From an uncultured Bacteroidota bacterium (GTDB lineage Bacteria > Bacteroidota > Bacteroidia > Bacteroidales > P3), in contig CADCEC010000001.1 in the NCBI GenBank assembly GCA_902800395.1, positions 1 through 64,000 on the forward strand: a stretch of DNA of 64,000 nucleotides. The letters are read 5' to 3'. Below, piece after piece: positions 33,601 through 38,459 of this stretch. How positions within the stretch are numbered: position 1 is the first letter of the stretch; every line of letters starts with the position of its first letter. The notes beneath the pieces are model-generated. The model searched no databases. It was not told the DNA's origin and worked only from the letters and a program-made list of their open reading frames with translations. The position numbers and the translations under genes were made by a program.

Positions 33601-35995
33601 CGGCTGCGACAGCATCGTCAACCTCAACCTGACGATCAACTACAACAGCAGCAAGGCTGAGAGCGCCGTCGCTTGCGACAGCTACATGTGGCACGACAGC
33701 GTCTACACCGAGGCTGGTGACCACCTCTTCGCCTACACTGATGACAACGAGTGCGCCAGCGTGGATACCCTCCACCTGACCCTCAACAGCGCCGTCACTG
33801 GCGACACCACCGCCGTGGCTTGCAGCTACTTCGTATGGAACGGACAGACCTTCTCGCAGAGCGGTGACTACACCAACACCCTCGAGAGCGTCGCCGGCTG
33901 CGACAGCGTAGTGACCCTCCACCTGACCATCAATACTCCGGTGACCACCACCATCGACACCGCCGTCTGCGGCAGCTTCGAATGGAACGGCGCCGAGTAC
34001 CTCCAGAGCGGAGTCTACAACTCTGTCTTCCCCGCCGCCAACGGCTGCGACAGCACTGTCACGGTCAACCTGACGGTGAAACAGAACGTTGTCGAAACGA
34101 TTATCCATACCGCTTGCGACAGCTACACTTGGAACGGCAATGTCTACACCGAGAGCGGTGTCTATGACACCACCACCACCGGTGCCAACGGCTGCGACAG
34201 CACGACCACCCTCATGCTCACGGTGAACTACAACACCAACAGCGCTGTGGTTGTGGAAGCCTGCGACAGCTACGACTGGAACGACAGCACCTACACCGAG
34301 AGCGGCGACTACTACTATGAATACACCGCCACCAGCGGCTGCGCCAGCGTCGACACGCTGCACCTGACCATCAACGCCAGCACGCACAACACTGCTGAGG
34401 TTGAGGCTTGCGTAAGCTACGTGTGGCATGGTGAGACCTACACCACCAGCGGTGACAAGCTCTACCACTACACCAACGGTGCCGGCTGCGCCAGTGCGGA
34501 TACCCTCCACCTGACCATCAACCAGCCCACCTACGGCGAGGAGACCTACGCCTCCTGCAGCACCTACGTGTGGCACGGCCAGACTTGCAACGCTACCGGT
34601 ACCTATCGCGACACCCTCGTCAACGCCGCCGGCTGCGACAGCATCGTGACCCTGAACTTCACGCTCATGGATGCTAACACCGCTACCTACCAGACCACTG
34701 GTATCAACGGCTGCGACAGCATCGTGACCCTCCACCTGACCATCAATGCCAGCTCGCACAACAGTGCTGTGGCCGAGGCTTGCGAGAGCTACGTGTGGCA
34801 CGGTGAGACCTATACCACCAGCGGTGACAAGCTCTACCACTACACCAACGCTGCCGGTTGCGCCAGCGTGGATACTCTCCACCTGACCATCAACCAGCCC
34901 ACCTACGGCGAGGAGACCTACGCCTCCTGCAGCACCTACGTGTGGCATGGCCAGACTTGCAACGCTACCGGTACCTATCGCGACACCCTCGTCAACGCCG
35001 CCGGCTGCGACAGCATCGTGACCCTGAACTTCACGCTCATGGATGCTACCACTGCCGCCAACGGCTGCGATAGCATCGTGACCCTCCACCTGACCATCAA
35101 CGTCAGCTCGCACAACAGTGCCGAGGTCGAGGCTTGCGTAAGCTACGAGTGGCATGGTGAGACTTACACCACCAGCGGTGACAAGCTCTACCATTACACC
35201 AACGCTGCCGGCTGCGCCAGCGTGGATACTCTCCACCTGACCATCAACCAGCCCGTCGAGGTGACTCTCATCGAGAACGCCTGCTCGAGCTATGAATGGA
35301 ACGGTGAGACCTACACCACCAGTGGTACTTATATCGACACCACCACCGCCCTGAATGGCTGCGACAGCGTCACCACGCTCGTCCTGACCATCAACCAGCC
35401 GGTCTACACCAACCTCACTGTCACCGCCGACGGCGGCTACAACTGGAATGGTGAGACCCTCACTGAGAGCGGTGTCTACACCTATACGACTACCGCCGCC
35501 AACGGTTGCGACAGCGTCGTGACCCTGACGCTCACTGTCAATCCTCTCTACACCGTCACGCTTGTCTCCGACAACACGACGATGGGTACTGTCAGCGAGA
35601 GCGGCGTCATCGTTGAGAACGGCTACTTCACCGCAGTGGCCACCCCGAACGACGGCTACAGGTTCGTGGCTTGGAAGAACGGTTCCGAGATCGTCTCCAC
35701 CACCGCTACCTACGTCTTCCAGGTGACTGAGGATATCACCCTCACCGCTGTCTTCGAAGAGAATGTCGGTATCGACGATGTCGACATGGACAATGTGACC
35801 ATCTACAGCGCCAACAGCACCATCTTCGTGAAGGGTGTCGAAGGCCAGGATGTCCACGTGTACGATGTCAACGGTCGTATGATGTATCGTGAACTGAACG
35901 CTGCCGAGAACCTCGAATTCCGCATGACGGCTACCGGTGTCTACCTGGTGAAGGTGGGCAACGCTCCCGCCAAGCGCGTCGTGGTGGTCCGGTAA
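18608..35995 (+). CDS. Giant secreted Cys-repeat protein with T9SS sorting domain
   Basis: A single intact 5795-residue ORF. Order seen: signal peptide (MQKFLRTLTLMALLFVPWVMQGQ); an N-terminal domain to ~220; fibronectin III-like modules alternating with three cleaved-adhesin/MAM-like domains (~440-600, ~910-1060, ~1750-1910) and two CUB-like domains (~705-815, ~1920-2035); Ig/PKD-like repeats (~2165-2400); roughly 55-60 copies of a 40-100-residue unit (~2400-5640) with the pattern CDSYxWNGxxYTxSGxY...GCDSIVTLxLTIN, two Cys per unit; a Listeria-Bacteroides (InlB-like) repeat at ~5650-5718; and a T9SS type A sorting domain ending in VVVVR. Likely a surface adhesin or fibrous appendage; the paired Cys may form disulfides. 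No enzyme active site seen. No clear -7 element lies directly upstream, so it may share the 17333 promoter. Confidence 0.93.
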   Translation: MQKFLRTLTLMALLFVPWVMQGQNAAKVSEYDGEVTRAAYTSLTGANVQTLTGGTGTIAMQFALPYGEGAEITGNVTVNPNGSVTLSGDKTVAPLMLYGNTSNAYSNGSVRYLSTTESLIIEWRKVVNGTSSFSFQLALYPSGNIQFRYGPMTLNGTTKVLIGMLYAENDYYRVSTSSNRYDTIVRVTTGTTALTSRDLKSDYYYMSSHMAYNQATGEGVVYTFTQPACVKPATASVSNTTYWDTLNITWAAFAGATQYEVFYTDNANMVPTETTTGTIVTASTPKVQLTNGDITGYRLGGLNYNTTYYVYVRKYCGTTPSGWAVAGNAKTANITTSNFTLSNAGVASWTLTNYPTVDAVQLYYTKTQAANVAALANAAPQVTVLKSDSLKYDIALRQTLESATKYYVYYRLRYTQGGTTKYAWVDLTGSSSRNFTTPCGALAASDLPLIQDFEGDWPGCWNVLESYSSYPYVYNSASYNHTANGSKSLYMYAYGYYGTSSAYNTIASQAIPLAGDNIYVSFWYKSSTSSYDYLKAGVMTDLEDMTTFQPLVTINDHSGNYAKYEFSTEALDATKTYYVVFRYYSYYGYSAYLDDITVKAIPTCPNPTGIAATGQGVITWTAGTNNTSYDLLWGESGFNPETAGTLIEDVNEATYTFTAGTLTEFDDYDVYVRAHCSATSETSEEWVGPASFLYFSGSTYIMGTDADVSTCNAIIFDEGGASGQYESSRSQTMIIRPGAANNWVRLQGSYNTESNWDWIYVYDGVGTSGTQLCKVSGESELDFTSSDPTGALTLRFTSDGSGTRDGFQFFATCIPMPTCFVPTNLNAVPGTGNNANSASLSWQENSATPATSWEVMYSNGTDTMSVIADNNTAFTLGYLEVGTAYTWKVRSLCSTDDQSDWSSDGSFNTNCINNTTILSQDFESGLGGWTEQIVGTRDSEVGINSSAKHGGNNGYRFSTWNTSGDQTYYLISPEITTTTSVDLDFWYQLSSTSGNDELYVGYSTTNSDVSSFTWTNLTRSTSWEHYESAGFATSDIKYLAFKYTGNYGYRYYVDDITLSACDLGDCLPPTLATEISQSGDFATATLTFTPSGEATDLYYKYDVSGFDVASATEHAVSANSAELENLPGSTTYDVYVYAKCSGTAGRMTRYQFTTPFIPTCKLQTNFDTNAVSYNGATVVWEQVDPNQVPEKWIVRWNTTDFDPATAAAADYTEVEVTTASLALTGLHNGDHVYLYTKADCGADGESPNWSKYTFQMPIVLAPMGVTSFYTSNISDSLRWNDQNGTVDGTFPVSSWTVRYATADFDPTDDNANFETLEANNDTVKLANLESSTKYYVYVRANGSATEHSPWTPVHTFTTLCPYGGEKLINSGDGMMTDSYFPIATYYKYSLSEQIFTPEELGGETSIEGMAFYVYTTQTGNHERAVTFYLGETDKESFAGSDWITADHLTQVFDGTIDVSTEGWKVIPFATPYAYSGSQNLVLMAYDATGSYTSSSAYFIKTQFNENRSIYYADDGGVGTPEAPTASGTPVNTRSYMVFITPCETNVTCFAPTAVKAENDTKDSTDLVTLSWTRATLEPTTTNYQVAFGPEGFADGLDADQIAAAAQGTRNISGKDSAFFNSADLQPATPYDFYVRGNCGEGNYSPNWKKVSLTTYPAVFAPKNVVASAPTTSSMKLSWTELNKPAATTWEIAYGPKGFVLGEDADTSATTNTNFEVTGLKHSTTYEFYVRAVKGNVVSPWSAVATASTECAPYALADLPIEENFDSYSTGVVPNCWDRNGTNNYTTSSNAKSGNRAYYFASTSNQYAILPELGDDVEVSNLTLNLSAYVQNSSCSLKVGVMTDPADATTFTEVATIAPSSTYSYEDFSVNFESYTGTGHYVAIQGKGYSEYYYGYSYYYPYIDDVVLKVTEPTDTLPNTNDSREVCEKYIVPTLDDNGGYTANGTYTYTLTPEAGKVLHITGSYDLEYGYDYLSLYRGSVAPANLIDTYTGTGDVDFKTKSNLWADSGSVVLVFSTDDDNSLPYQGFKFLVQCECPDMPDTVQQVVIDTNTLFAWTSPEGNGKTYEKHSTNRSLTAPLVVDLVDKAAYIQKNIGGCDSIAKELHLTVHPDFLIKDTIDICDRDTLDYYGERYTVQGDYVDTLKSIHGADSIGWLHLTVHEAPVAYIYNDNKQLGATVAGWCDNQEMTLEGRSNMTATFKWMDTIDGALYTVTPHLTGTYTVVATDNTYGCTSLPVSVTVTTTPVAEFTIAATDSTICLGESTTMTIVSNNNTAATYRWMRGATLVGTGDTLTVTPDSTTTYTVTATTASESKCQTTATFTVVVNPLPEVALTSAANSCRDSAVLLAATPVPGYAYLWDNADTTATTVVYPTATGTYNVTVTVKATGCAKEFTTNAITVFPSYTVADTMTVCFTQNPYTWGTQTLTEDGDYTQNFKIANNCDSLVNVNFSFKDMSTINVRRELCEGAAYTWGGTAYTATADTTVHYVSTPLDCPVDSVLMLTVNHPAASSFDKTVCDGYTWVIAGDTIGTYGISGAYIADLKTNKGCDSTVTMNLTVNYQNAATDVQNVCDELEWIDGNLYTSDTNGALFTLKNVYGCDSLVVLDLTLRHSTEGDTLVQVCDSRSFTWTANDSVIGTYNLTDVSGNIRATFAGEAANGCDTTAVLRLTMNYVADTLPWVNVSVRDVFYLTTVECDGLTTTEVEKEYRASGDIEERIHNDELNRDQWYRAHLTVNTSVNHTDRRTECVPYVFGLIHYMDTVSGEHFVVNKDDYVAGANDSLILLTLEDKSNGFHYVGTYDTDAYVSFNLDELGYGEDADTSVIWRLRLTAKQPAVKVMLDTVCYNKTWTSPENEDFDAKTANWKVGENLLVWKTVDGAAANDCDSIYKVNLLVNPVYDVFVDTTLCESEFKLNTTTSQYEYVVEKLNVNDPDAVVVLTIPGALTDTYVNDVTASWKTLAGCDSIVTVNYTVHPTVRETVYDTACHEYVWKGHDSFKPLTKSDTYVDTIESKVYGCDSIVTLELTIYDTVKYYDTNTVCYEYVGPDGETYRVTKTFEELVGTSKFGCDTLRYTTFVVQGIYSVTMNVITNDSAYKWAQGNGQTYTENVSNVLYDADKTIYGCDSVMYLNLTFADTINPCRNQLPFATGIGNFTVAKNAPAKGVYKDSVRVNDNVFDTILIYAVRDTAAFEDDSTFCDSWTWNGQTYTTSGDYTYTTTAANGCDSVTTIHLTINKSTDSVMIATKCDSMFWNNKWYYATIKDTIDTTTTGDPLTNAVGCDSIAVLDLTINKNTKQVKTQDVCINADYAWKVSNNAANDTLMTFAANSLVAGEYAYGVLVTDANGCDVIDSLYLTVNSILHGDRDSVVNAPAAYYKENLYMAPFNSDTLSDLAEKMRFVDTLTAIGGCDSVVTTHFLVEVGTIVNDEVFSCGLYTWRNGHTYEWIPASERVNPLFAYKDITTDSYIYENPMYSTFVNDTIDKTYVLWLNMGEATIAHMTYAQFPLSQDSLTIGDSTFNFSSYKSFKKDTVAQREVRFGSTYYCDSIEYWTINLKYNYDTVDTTYLCYTDPKAAGKDVDKVFLLNDTTAKGTADEMVITTKYIRMPQIIDGIVKDTACDKYAWFDSTYVASTDSATHTLQVTHNGVTCDSIVVLNLVINKSTTGDTTAVACEKFTWYDSTYTVTPATAPTHVYTNAVGCDSTVTLNLTINYAVNGTQVAIACDSLKWYDSVYTVNTDSATHTLPGAAVNGCDSIVTLNLTLNHPTSGDTTAVACDSFDWYEYTGLTKSVDTLKHNFVGGDVNGCDSIVTLHLTVNKSSKPTDDTIQYRGGSYRLNGKLYIAPVNDTIVDSVFTNVAGCDSLVHIHLWVNPYEIEYDNVVACGLYTWSVTGHTYQWISDEERAAHGNALYKDITDDSYVMTYPFDTVDIALRYLNLTLNESAFGDTTVARFPLSQDSLRLGDSTFYFSAFKADKKDTTVNVWFSAGHNYYCDSLVYATINLVYDYDTVNENVCYAVDTLQWHGKEFPMPTAPQTYTFTDTVDAGMPSEQVSTKIVYRRALVASAFDTTVCDSVRWTFVNDLNKWDTLITDGGIYVHNFTDVNGCDSTVTMTVNMFHDLSTAYYDTVCDKTTWNEKTYTASGTYYYNYKSDDAGKCASVDTLYLIVNHNNGQNDSMVACDNYKWHGTEYTTSGTYKFDSIDENGCKHMDTLWLTINNSHVHDSVIWAGEGSYRYKGVMYTADTNFFDTLDIQTTKGCDSIWHVTIHIGLNYYATDDTVVCSEYTWRNGHTYQWISTEERTAHNALYKDATTGEYVTYRPTYIKHNDGDYDSIFTLNLMLTQRYNGVDDTVFFVSNDSLIYGDSTFYFTEQNNRAYNVLGFEDSTFILNVTYTQPVVKHYCDSVIALTVTLKNNYVSTGDLHICDVPTFTWKGKTYDSEAKKHGNYDVAYDWYLYDTIAATGMIEYVHVYQHPVAYTTDRRTVCDSIRWIDGNLYTESRSDITAWLHTDSTRGYCDSVVSLVLTVKKGDGKLTQIEQCGDYTWKTGDSLTHVYNATQEMLTYEYTNSKNQCPAVDTLNFIYHPIYANVPVTEVACDEYHWTYAFESFDSIINKTGTYTHEFHTPYGCDSIVTLTITVNHNSNMAYYDTTYFGDTYPWNGRNYTEGTAAGVATDTFSYYTLSGCKSVDTLYLHMEKGTVTDRSGSNFACDSYTWVIAGDTVGTYTTDTTVFAFNKTKGGRKLSQDTLLLTIHESTHDTTSYAACVKYVWNDDTITNHHDEVLDTMVIHERTGVVNEAGCPIYDHLNLRLGTGRTFVFDTVTNCGPYVWTVNGNVIDTLTESIETTADVPTATGCDSVVNLVLTVKYAPVVDTFATVCDSYTWRGMTLTETGDTSVTFAQPNGCDSTITLHLTVNNSTTTKIADNVCLGNGYKAHGFDIAAEELSESKVYTFVEKLQTIHGCDSVVTLTLTVDTILTGDTTAVACDNFFWNGEVYDSTGKYTYKTVTLGGCDSIVNLNLTINYNSSKAESAVACDSYMWHDSVYTEAGDHLFAYTDDNECASVDTLHLTLNSAVTGDTTAVACSYFVWNGQTFSQSGDYTNTLESVAGCDSVVTLHLTINTPVTTTIDTAVCGSFEWNGAEYLQSGVYNSVFPAANGCDSTVTVNLTVKQNVVETIIHTACDSYTWNGNVYTESGVYDTTTTGANGCDSTTTLMLTVNYNTNSAVVVEACDSYDWNDSTYTESGDYYYEYTATSGCASVDTLHLTINASTHNTAEVEACVSYVWHGETYTTSGDKLYHYTNGAGCASADTLHLTINQPTYGEETYASCSTYVWHGQTCNATGTYRDTLVNAAGCDSIVTLNFTLMDANTATYQTTGINGCDSIVTLHLTINASSHNSAVAEACESYVWHGETYTTSGDKLYHYTNAAGCASVDTLHLTINQPTYGEETYASCSTYVWHGQTCNATGTYRDTLVNAAGCDSIVTLNFTLMDATTAANGCDSIVTLHLTINVSSHNSAEVEACVSYEWHGETYTTSGDKLYHYTNAAGCASVDTLHLTINQPVEVTLIENACSSYEWNGETYTTSGTYIDTTTALNGCDSVTTLVLTINQPVYTNLTVTADGGYNWNGETLTESGVYTYTTTAANGCDSVVTLTLTVNPLYTVTLVSDNTTMGTVSESGVIVENGYFTAVATPNDGYRFVAWKNGSEIVSTTATYVFQVTEDITLTAVFEENVGIDDVDMDNVTIYSANSTIFVKGVEGQDVHVYDVNGRMMYRELNAAENLEFRMTATGVYLVKVGNAPAKRVVVVR
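34403..35260 (+). repeat. Recent long tandem duplication inside the giant gene
   Basis: A block beginning GAGGCTTGC recurs at 34403, 34775 and 35129 (372 and 354 nt apart, both multiples of three). The blocks encode EACxSYxWHGETYTTSGDK units and are nearly identical at DNA level, unlike the older units. Confidence 0.85.
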
Positions 35996-36014
35996 GCGGT
36001 AACACTACTTCAAC

Positions 36015-36047
36015 AAAAAGGGTGCCCCCTGCGGGGCGCCCTTTTTT
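36015..36047 (+). terminator. Terminator of the giant gene
   Basis: Stem AAAAGGGTGCCCC / GGGGCGCCCTTTT with a 4-nt loop and T-run, 20 nt after the stop. Confidence 0.92.
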
Positions 36048-36069
36048 AGTTAATAGTTAAGAGATAAAA

Positions 36070-36388
36070 GTTTGCTCCAGCCCTCCGCACAAACCCTGCT
36101 TGCGTCGCAGGCCGTGCCCCAAGGGGCAGGCAGAATAGTTAACAGATGATAGATAATAGTTATGGGGGAAATAAGGCTTTTCTACAGTTGTTGTTCAGTA
36201 TTTGTTCAGTATTTGTTCAGTGATTCACTGAACAAATACTGAACAAATAACGTTTAACGACTGAAGATTAACAGTTTAACATTTAACCTTTCTGCCTGGC
36301 TCCCGCAGGAGACACGGCCTGCGTGGTATGCCTGCGAGCACCTTTGAAAATAGAATTAATTGCAGCGAGTCACCGGAGTGGAGCAAAC
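36070..36388. mobile_element. MITE-like nested inverted-repeat element
   Basis: A 319-bp noncoding stretch bounded by perfect 10-bp inverted ends (GTTTGCTCCA at 36070, TGGAGCAAAC at 36379). Inside, CGCAGGCCGTG (36107) pairs with CACGGCCTGCG (36313), AGGCAGAA (36128) pairs with TTCTGCCT (36290), and a perfect 25-bp palindrome sits at the centre (36199-36249). No transposase. Could be a nonautonomous mobile element or a large structured RNA. Confidence 0.6.
36199..36249. repeat. Perfect 25-bp inverted repeat built of 11-bp units
   Basis: Arms of 25 bp with a single central base (36224). Each arm consists of TATTTGTTCAG units at 11-bp period, and one extra unit lies on the left. Confidence 0.9.
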
Positions 36389-36438
36389 CTTTAACCTTTA
36401 TTTTGAAATTATTTTTTTCATAATTCAAAATTTTTTCG

Positions 36439-36446
36439 TATTTTTG
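36439..36446 (+). promoter_or_regulatory. -7 element before the phosphatase gene
   Basis: TATTTTTG. The expected transcription start is close to 36451, which is itself the ATG of a 22-codon ORF. Confidence 0.65.
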
Positions 36447-36450
36447 CAAA

Positions 36451-36519
36451 ATGATTAGGACCGATAACCCGGATAAGGTTTATGTTCAGGTTCCACTTAG
36501 ACTTATTCAAGAGAAATAA
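36451..36519 (+). CDS. Possible leaderless 22-codon leader peptide
   Basis: ATG at 36451, five bases after the -7 element, opens 22 codons (MIRTDNPDKVYVQVPLRLIQEK) ending TAA at 36517. The phosphatase ATG follows 19 nt later. If real, it would be translated from a leaderless mRNA; it could also be chance. Confidence 0.3.
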   Translation: MIRTDNPDKVYVQVPLRLIQEK

Positions 36520-36538
36520 AACATAGAAATACTGCACC

Positions 36539-37039
36539 ATGAGAAAGATTCTTTTTGTATGCCACGGAAATATCTGCCGGAGCCCTATGGCAGAGTTCAT
36601 TCTGAAGAAGATGGTGCGCACCGCGGGACTCGAAGAGGAGTTCGAGATTGCTTCCGCCGGCACCAGCGACGAGGAGCTCGGTAACCCCGTCTACCCTATG
36701 GCACGCCAGGAACTGGCGAAACACGGCATCGGCTGCCCCGGTAAGACGGCCCGCCGCATCACGCCGGAGGACTACAACCACTACGACCTGATCATCGGCA
36801 TGGATGCCGCCGACCTCAAGAATATGCGGCAGGTCTACTGCGGCGACCCCGACGGCAAACTGTCGCTGCTGCTCGACCATACGCCGGAGAGCGACACCAA
36901 GCACCACGGCCGCGATGTCGTGGACCCCTGGTATACGAGGAAGTTCAACGTGGCATGGGAGGATATCCATGCCGGCTGCGAGGCCATTTTTGAGAAAGTG
37001 ACGGCTGACATCACTTCGACGGAAGAGAATATTAGTTAA
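36539..37039 (+). CDS. Low-molecular-weight protein tyrosine phosphatase
   Basis: A 166-residue cytoplasmic phosphatase. The P-loop VCHGNICRSPMAEF (C-x5-R-S) is at residues 8-21 and the general-acid loop DVVDPWYT (D-P-W/Y) at ~124-131; both are intact. In Gram-negative bacteria this family often dephosphorylates BY-kinases for polysaccharide export, but no kinase or capsule genes are nearby except rfbB 26 kb away, so the substrate is open. Confidence 0.93.
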   Translation: MRKILFVCHGNICRSPMAEFILKKMVRTAGLEEEFEIASAGTSDEELGNPVYPMARQELAKHGIGCPGKTARRITPEDYNHYDLIIGMDAADLKNMRQVYCGDPDGKLSLLLDHTPESDTKHHGRDVVDPWYTRKFNVAWEDIHAGCEAIFEKVTADITSTEENIS

Positions 37040-37095
37040 TAGATAATAGATAAAAGATAATAGTTATGGGGAGTGAGGGGGGCAAAGCAAGAACA

Positions 37096-38307
37096 ATGCT
37101 GAAACGTCTGCAGAGAAAGACCCTTATTCCTGCGCAGATTGTCGGCTACGCCGCCACCCTCCTTGTCGGCGTCACCATCGTCATGCTCTCCGTGCAGCTC
37201 TATGCCGACATCCGGCCCGTGCTCACCCAGCAGTCCGACGTCTTCCGCAACCACGCCGTGACCCTCAACAAGACCGTCTCCACCCTCAACAGTCTCGACA
37301 AGCAAGGCATCTACTTCTCCGACGATGAGCTCGCCGATATCGCCGCACAGCCCTTCGTGAAGAATGTGGCGCCCTTCCGCAGCTCCTCCTTCTCCGCCTA
37401 TGCCGCCATCTCCCTCGGCCCCCAAACCCTCCGTACCGACCTCTTCTTCGAGAGCATCCCCGACGAATATATCGACGTCCGCAGCGACCAGTGGCACTGG
37501 GACACCACTAGCGCATTATCGCAATCAAGCAATCAAGCAATCCCCATCATCATCCCCGAAGACTACCTGAATCTCTACAATTTCGGCTTCGCCGAGAGCC
37601 AGGCGCTGCCTGTCATCTCGCAGGGTGCCATCGAGAGCGTTGTCTTCTCCCTGCGCCTCTCGGGGCGCGGCCGTACACAGACCTTCGTGGGCCATATCGT
37701 GGGCTTCTCGGGCAAAATCAACACTATCCTCGTCCCCGACAGCTTCCTTCGCTGGGCCAACGAGACCTTCGGTGACAAACCCTCCGGCAGTCCCTCGCGC
37801 CTCCTGGTGGAGTTCAGCGACGCCTCCGATGCCCGCATCCCCGCCTACATCGAGTCCCACGGCTACACCGTCAAGCAGGACGAGCTGGAGAACAGCAAGA
37901 TGATCTTCTTCTTCCACCTCGCCATCCTCTTTGTCATCGTCGTGGCACTCATCATCATCGTCCTCTCCGTGGCTTTCATCATCATGAGCCTCAATGTCAT
38001 CGTCCAGCGCAACCGCGACCTCTTCTGCAACCTCTATAATATAGGCTATGCGCCACGCCAGATTGCGCGCTACTACCAGCGCATTGTGGCTCTCATCACC
38101 GTTGCCGACATCGCTGTGGCCACGGCATTGGCGCTCTTCCTGAGAAAAATATACATCGCGAAACTCGCCACCCTCTTCACCATCGACGGCAGCGCCCTGC
38201 CGCTCCTCGTCACCGCGGCCCTCACGGCCCTCCTCCTCGCCGGCCTCTATGCCCTCCTCATCCTCCGCACCATCCGCCGCACCGTGGAACCCACGGCGAA
38301 AGCCTGA
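37096..38307 (+). CDS. FtsX-like ABC transporter permease
   Basis: A 403-residue membrane protein with one N-terminal helix (~12-35), a periplasmic domain of ~230 residues, and three C-terminal helices (~275-310, ~335-355, ~370-395): the FtsX/LolC/MacB permease plan. ATG at 37096 is preferred because the upstream ATG (37066) lies in a GATAATAGTTATGG spacer repeat. Residues ~137-148 (LSQSSNQAIPII) come from a CAATCAAG 8-bp repeat (~37508-37545) inserted in the periplasmic domain. A candidate ATPase lies 0.9 kb away but on the opposite strand. Confidence 0.8.
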   Translation: MLKRLQRKTLIPAQIVGYAATLLVGVTIVMLSVQLYADIRPVLTQQSDVFRNHAVTLNKTVSTLNSLDKQGIYFSDDELADIAAQPFVKNVAPFRSSSFSAYAAISLGPQTLRTDLFFESIPDEYIDVRSDQWHWDTTSALSQSSNQAIPIIIPEDYLNLYNFGFAESQALPVISQGAIESVVFSLRLSGRGRTQTFVGHIVGFSGKINTILVPDSFLRWANETFGDKPSGSPSRLLVEFSDASDARIPAYIESHGYTVKQDELENSKMIFFFHLAILFVIVVALIIIVLSVAFIIMSLNVIVQRNRDLFCNLYNIGYAPRQIARYYQRIVALITVADIAVATALALFLRKIYIAKLATLFTIDGSALPLLVTAALTALLLAGLYALLILRTIRRTVEPTAKA

Positions 38308-38313
38308 CCCTCG

Positions 38314-38459
38314 GCGAAACTGCTGTTTTATTTATCGTCGGCGAATTTTGCGAATTCTGCGAAACTGCTGTTTTATTTATCGTCGGCGAATTTTGCGAAT
38401 TCTGCGAATATTATATGCTGCGGCAGCACAATTCGCTTAATTCGCTCAATTCGCCGACA
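38314..38459. repeat. TTCGC-family repeat with 45-bp tandem duplication
   Basis: GCGAAACTGCTG... recurs 45 nt apart (38314, 38359). Left-pointing GTCGGCGAATT cores face a right-hand AATTCGCCGAC at 38448. The last codons and stop of the PurL-like gene (LSAN, stop) lie inside the right end. Confidence 0.85.

Noticed and set aside
21578-35857. A 4759-codon open frame antisense to the giant gene
   Set aside because: It is exactly codon-aligned with the sense gene and has the composition of a reverse-complemented Cys/Thr/Asp-repeat protein. No start signal or promoter. It is a shadow caused by missing TTA, CTA and TCA codons.
37066-37095. Upstream ATG (37066) as permease start
   Set aside because: It lies in a GATAATAGTTATGG spacer repeat that also occurs at ~36150-36170 without a gene; the ATG at 37096 starts the first helix region.
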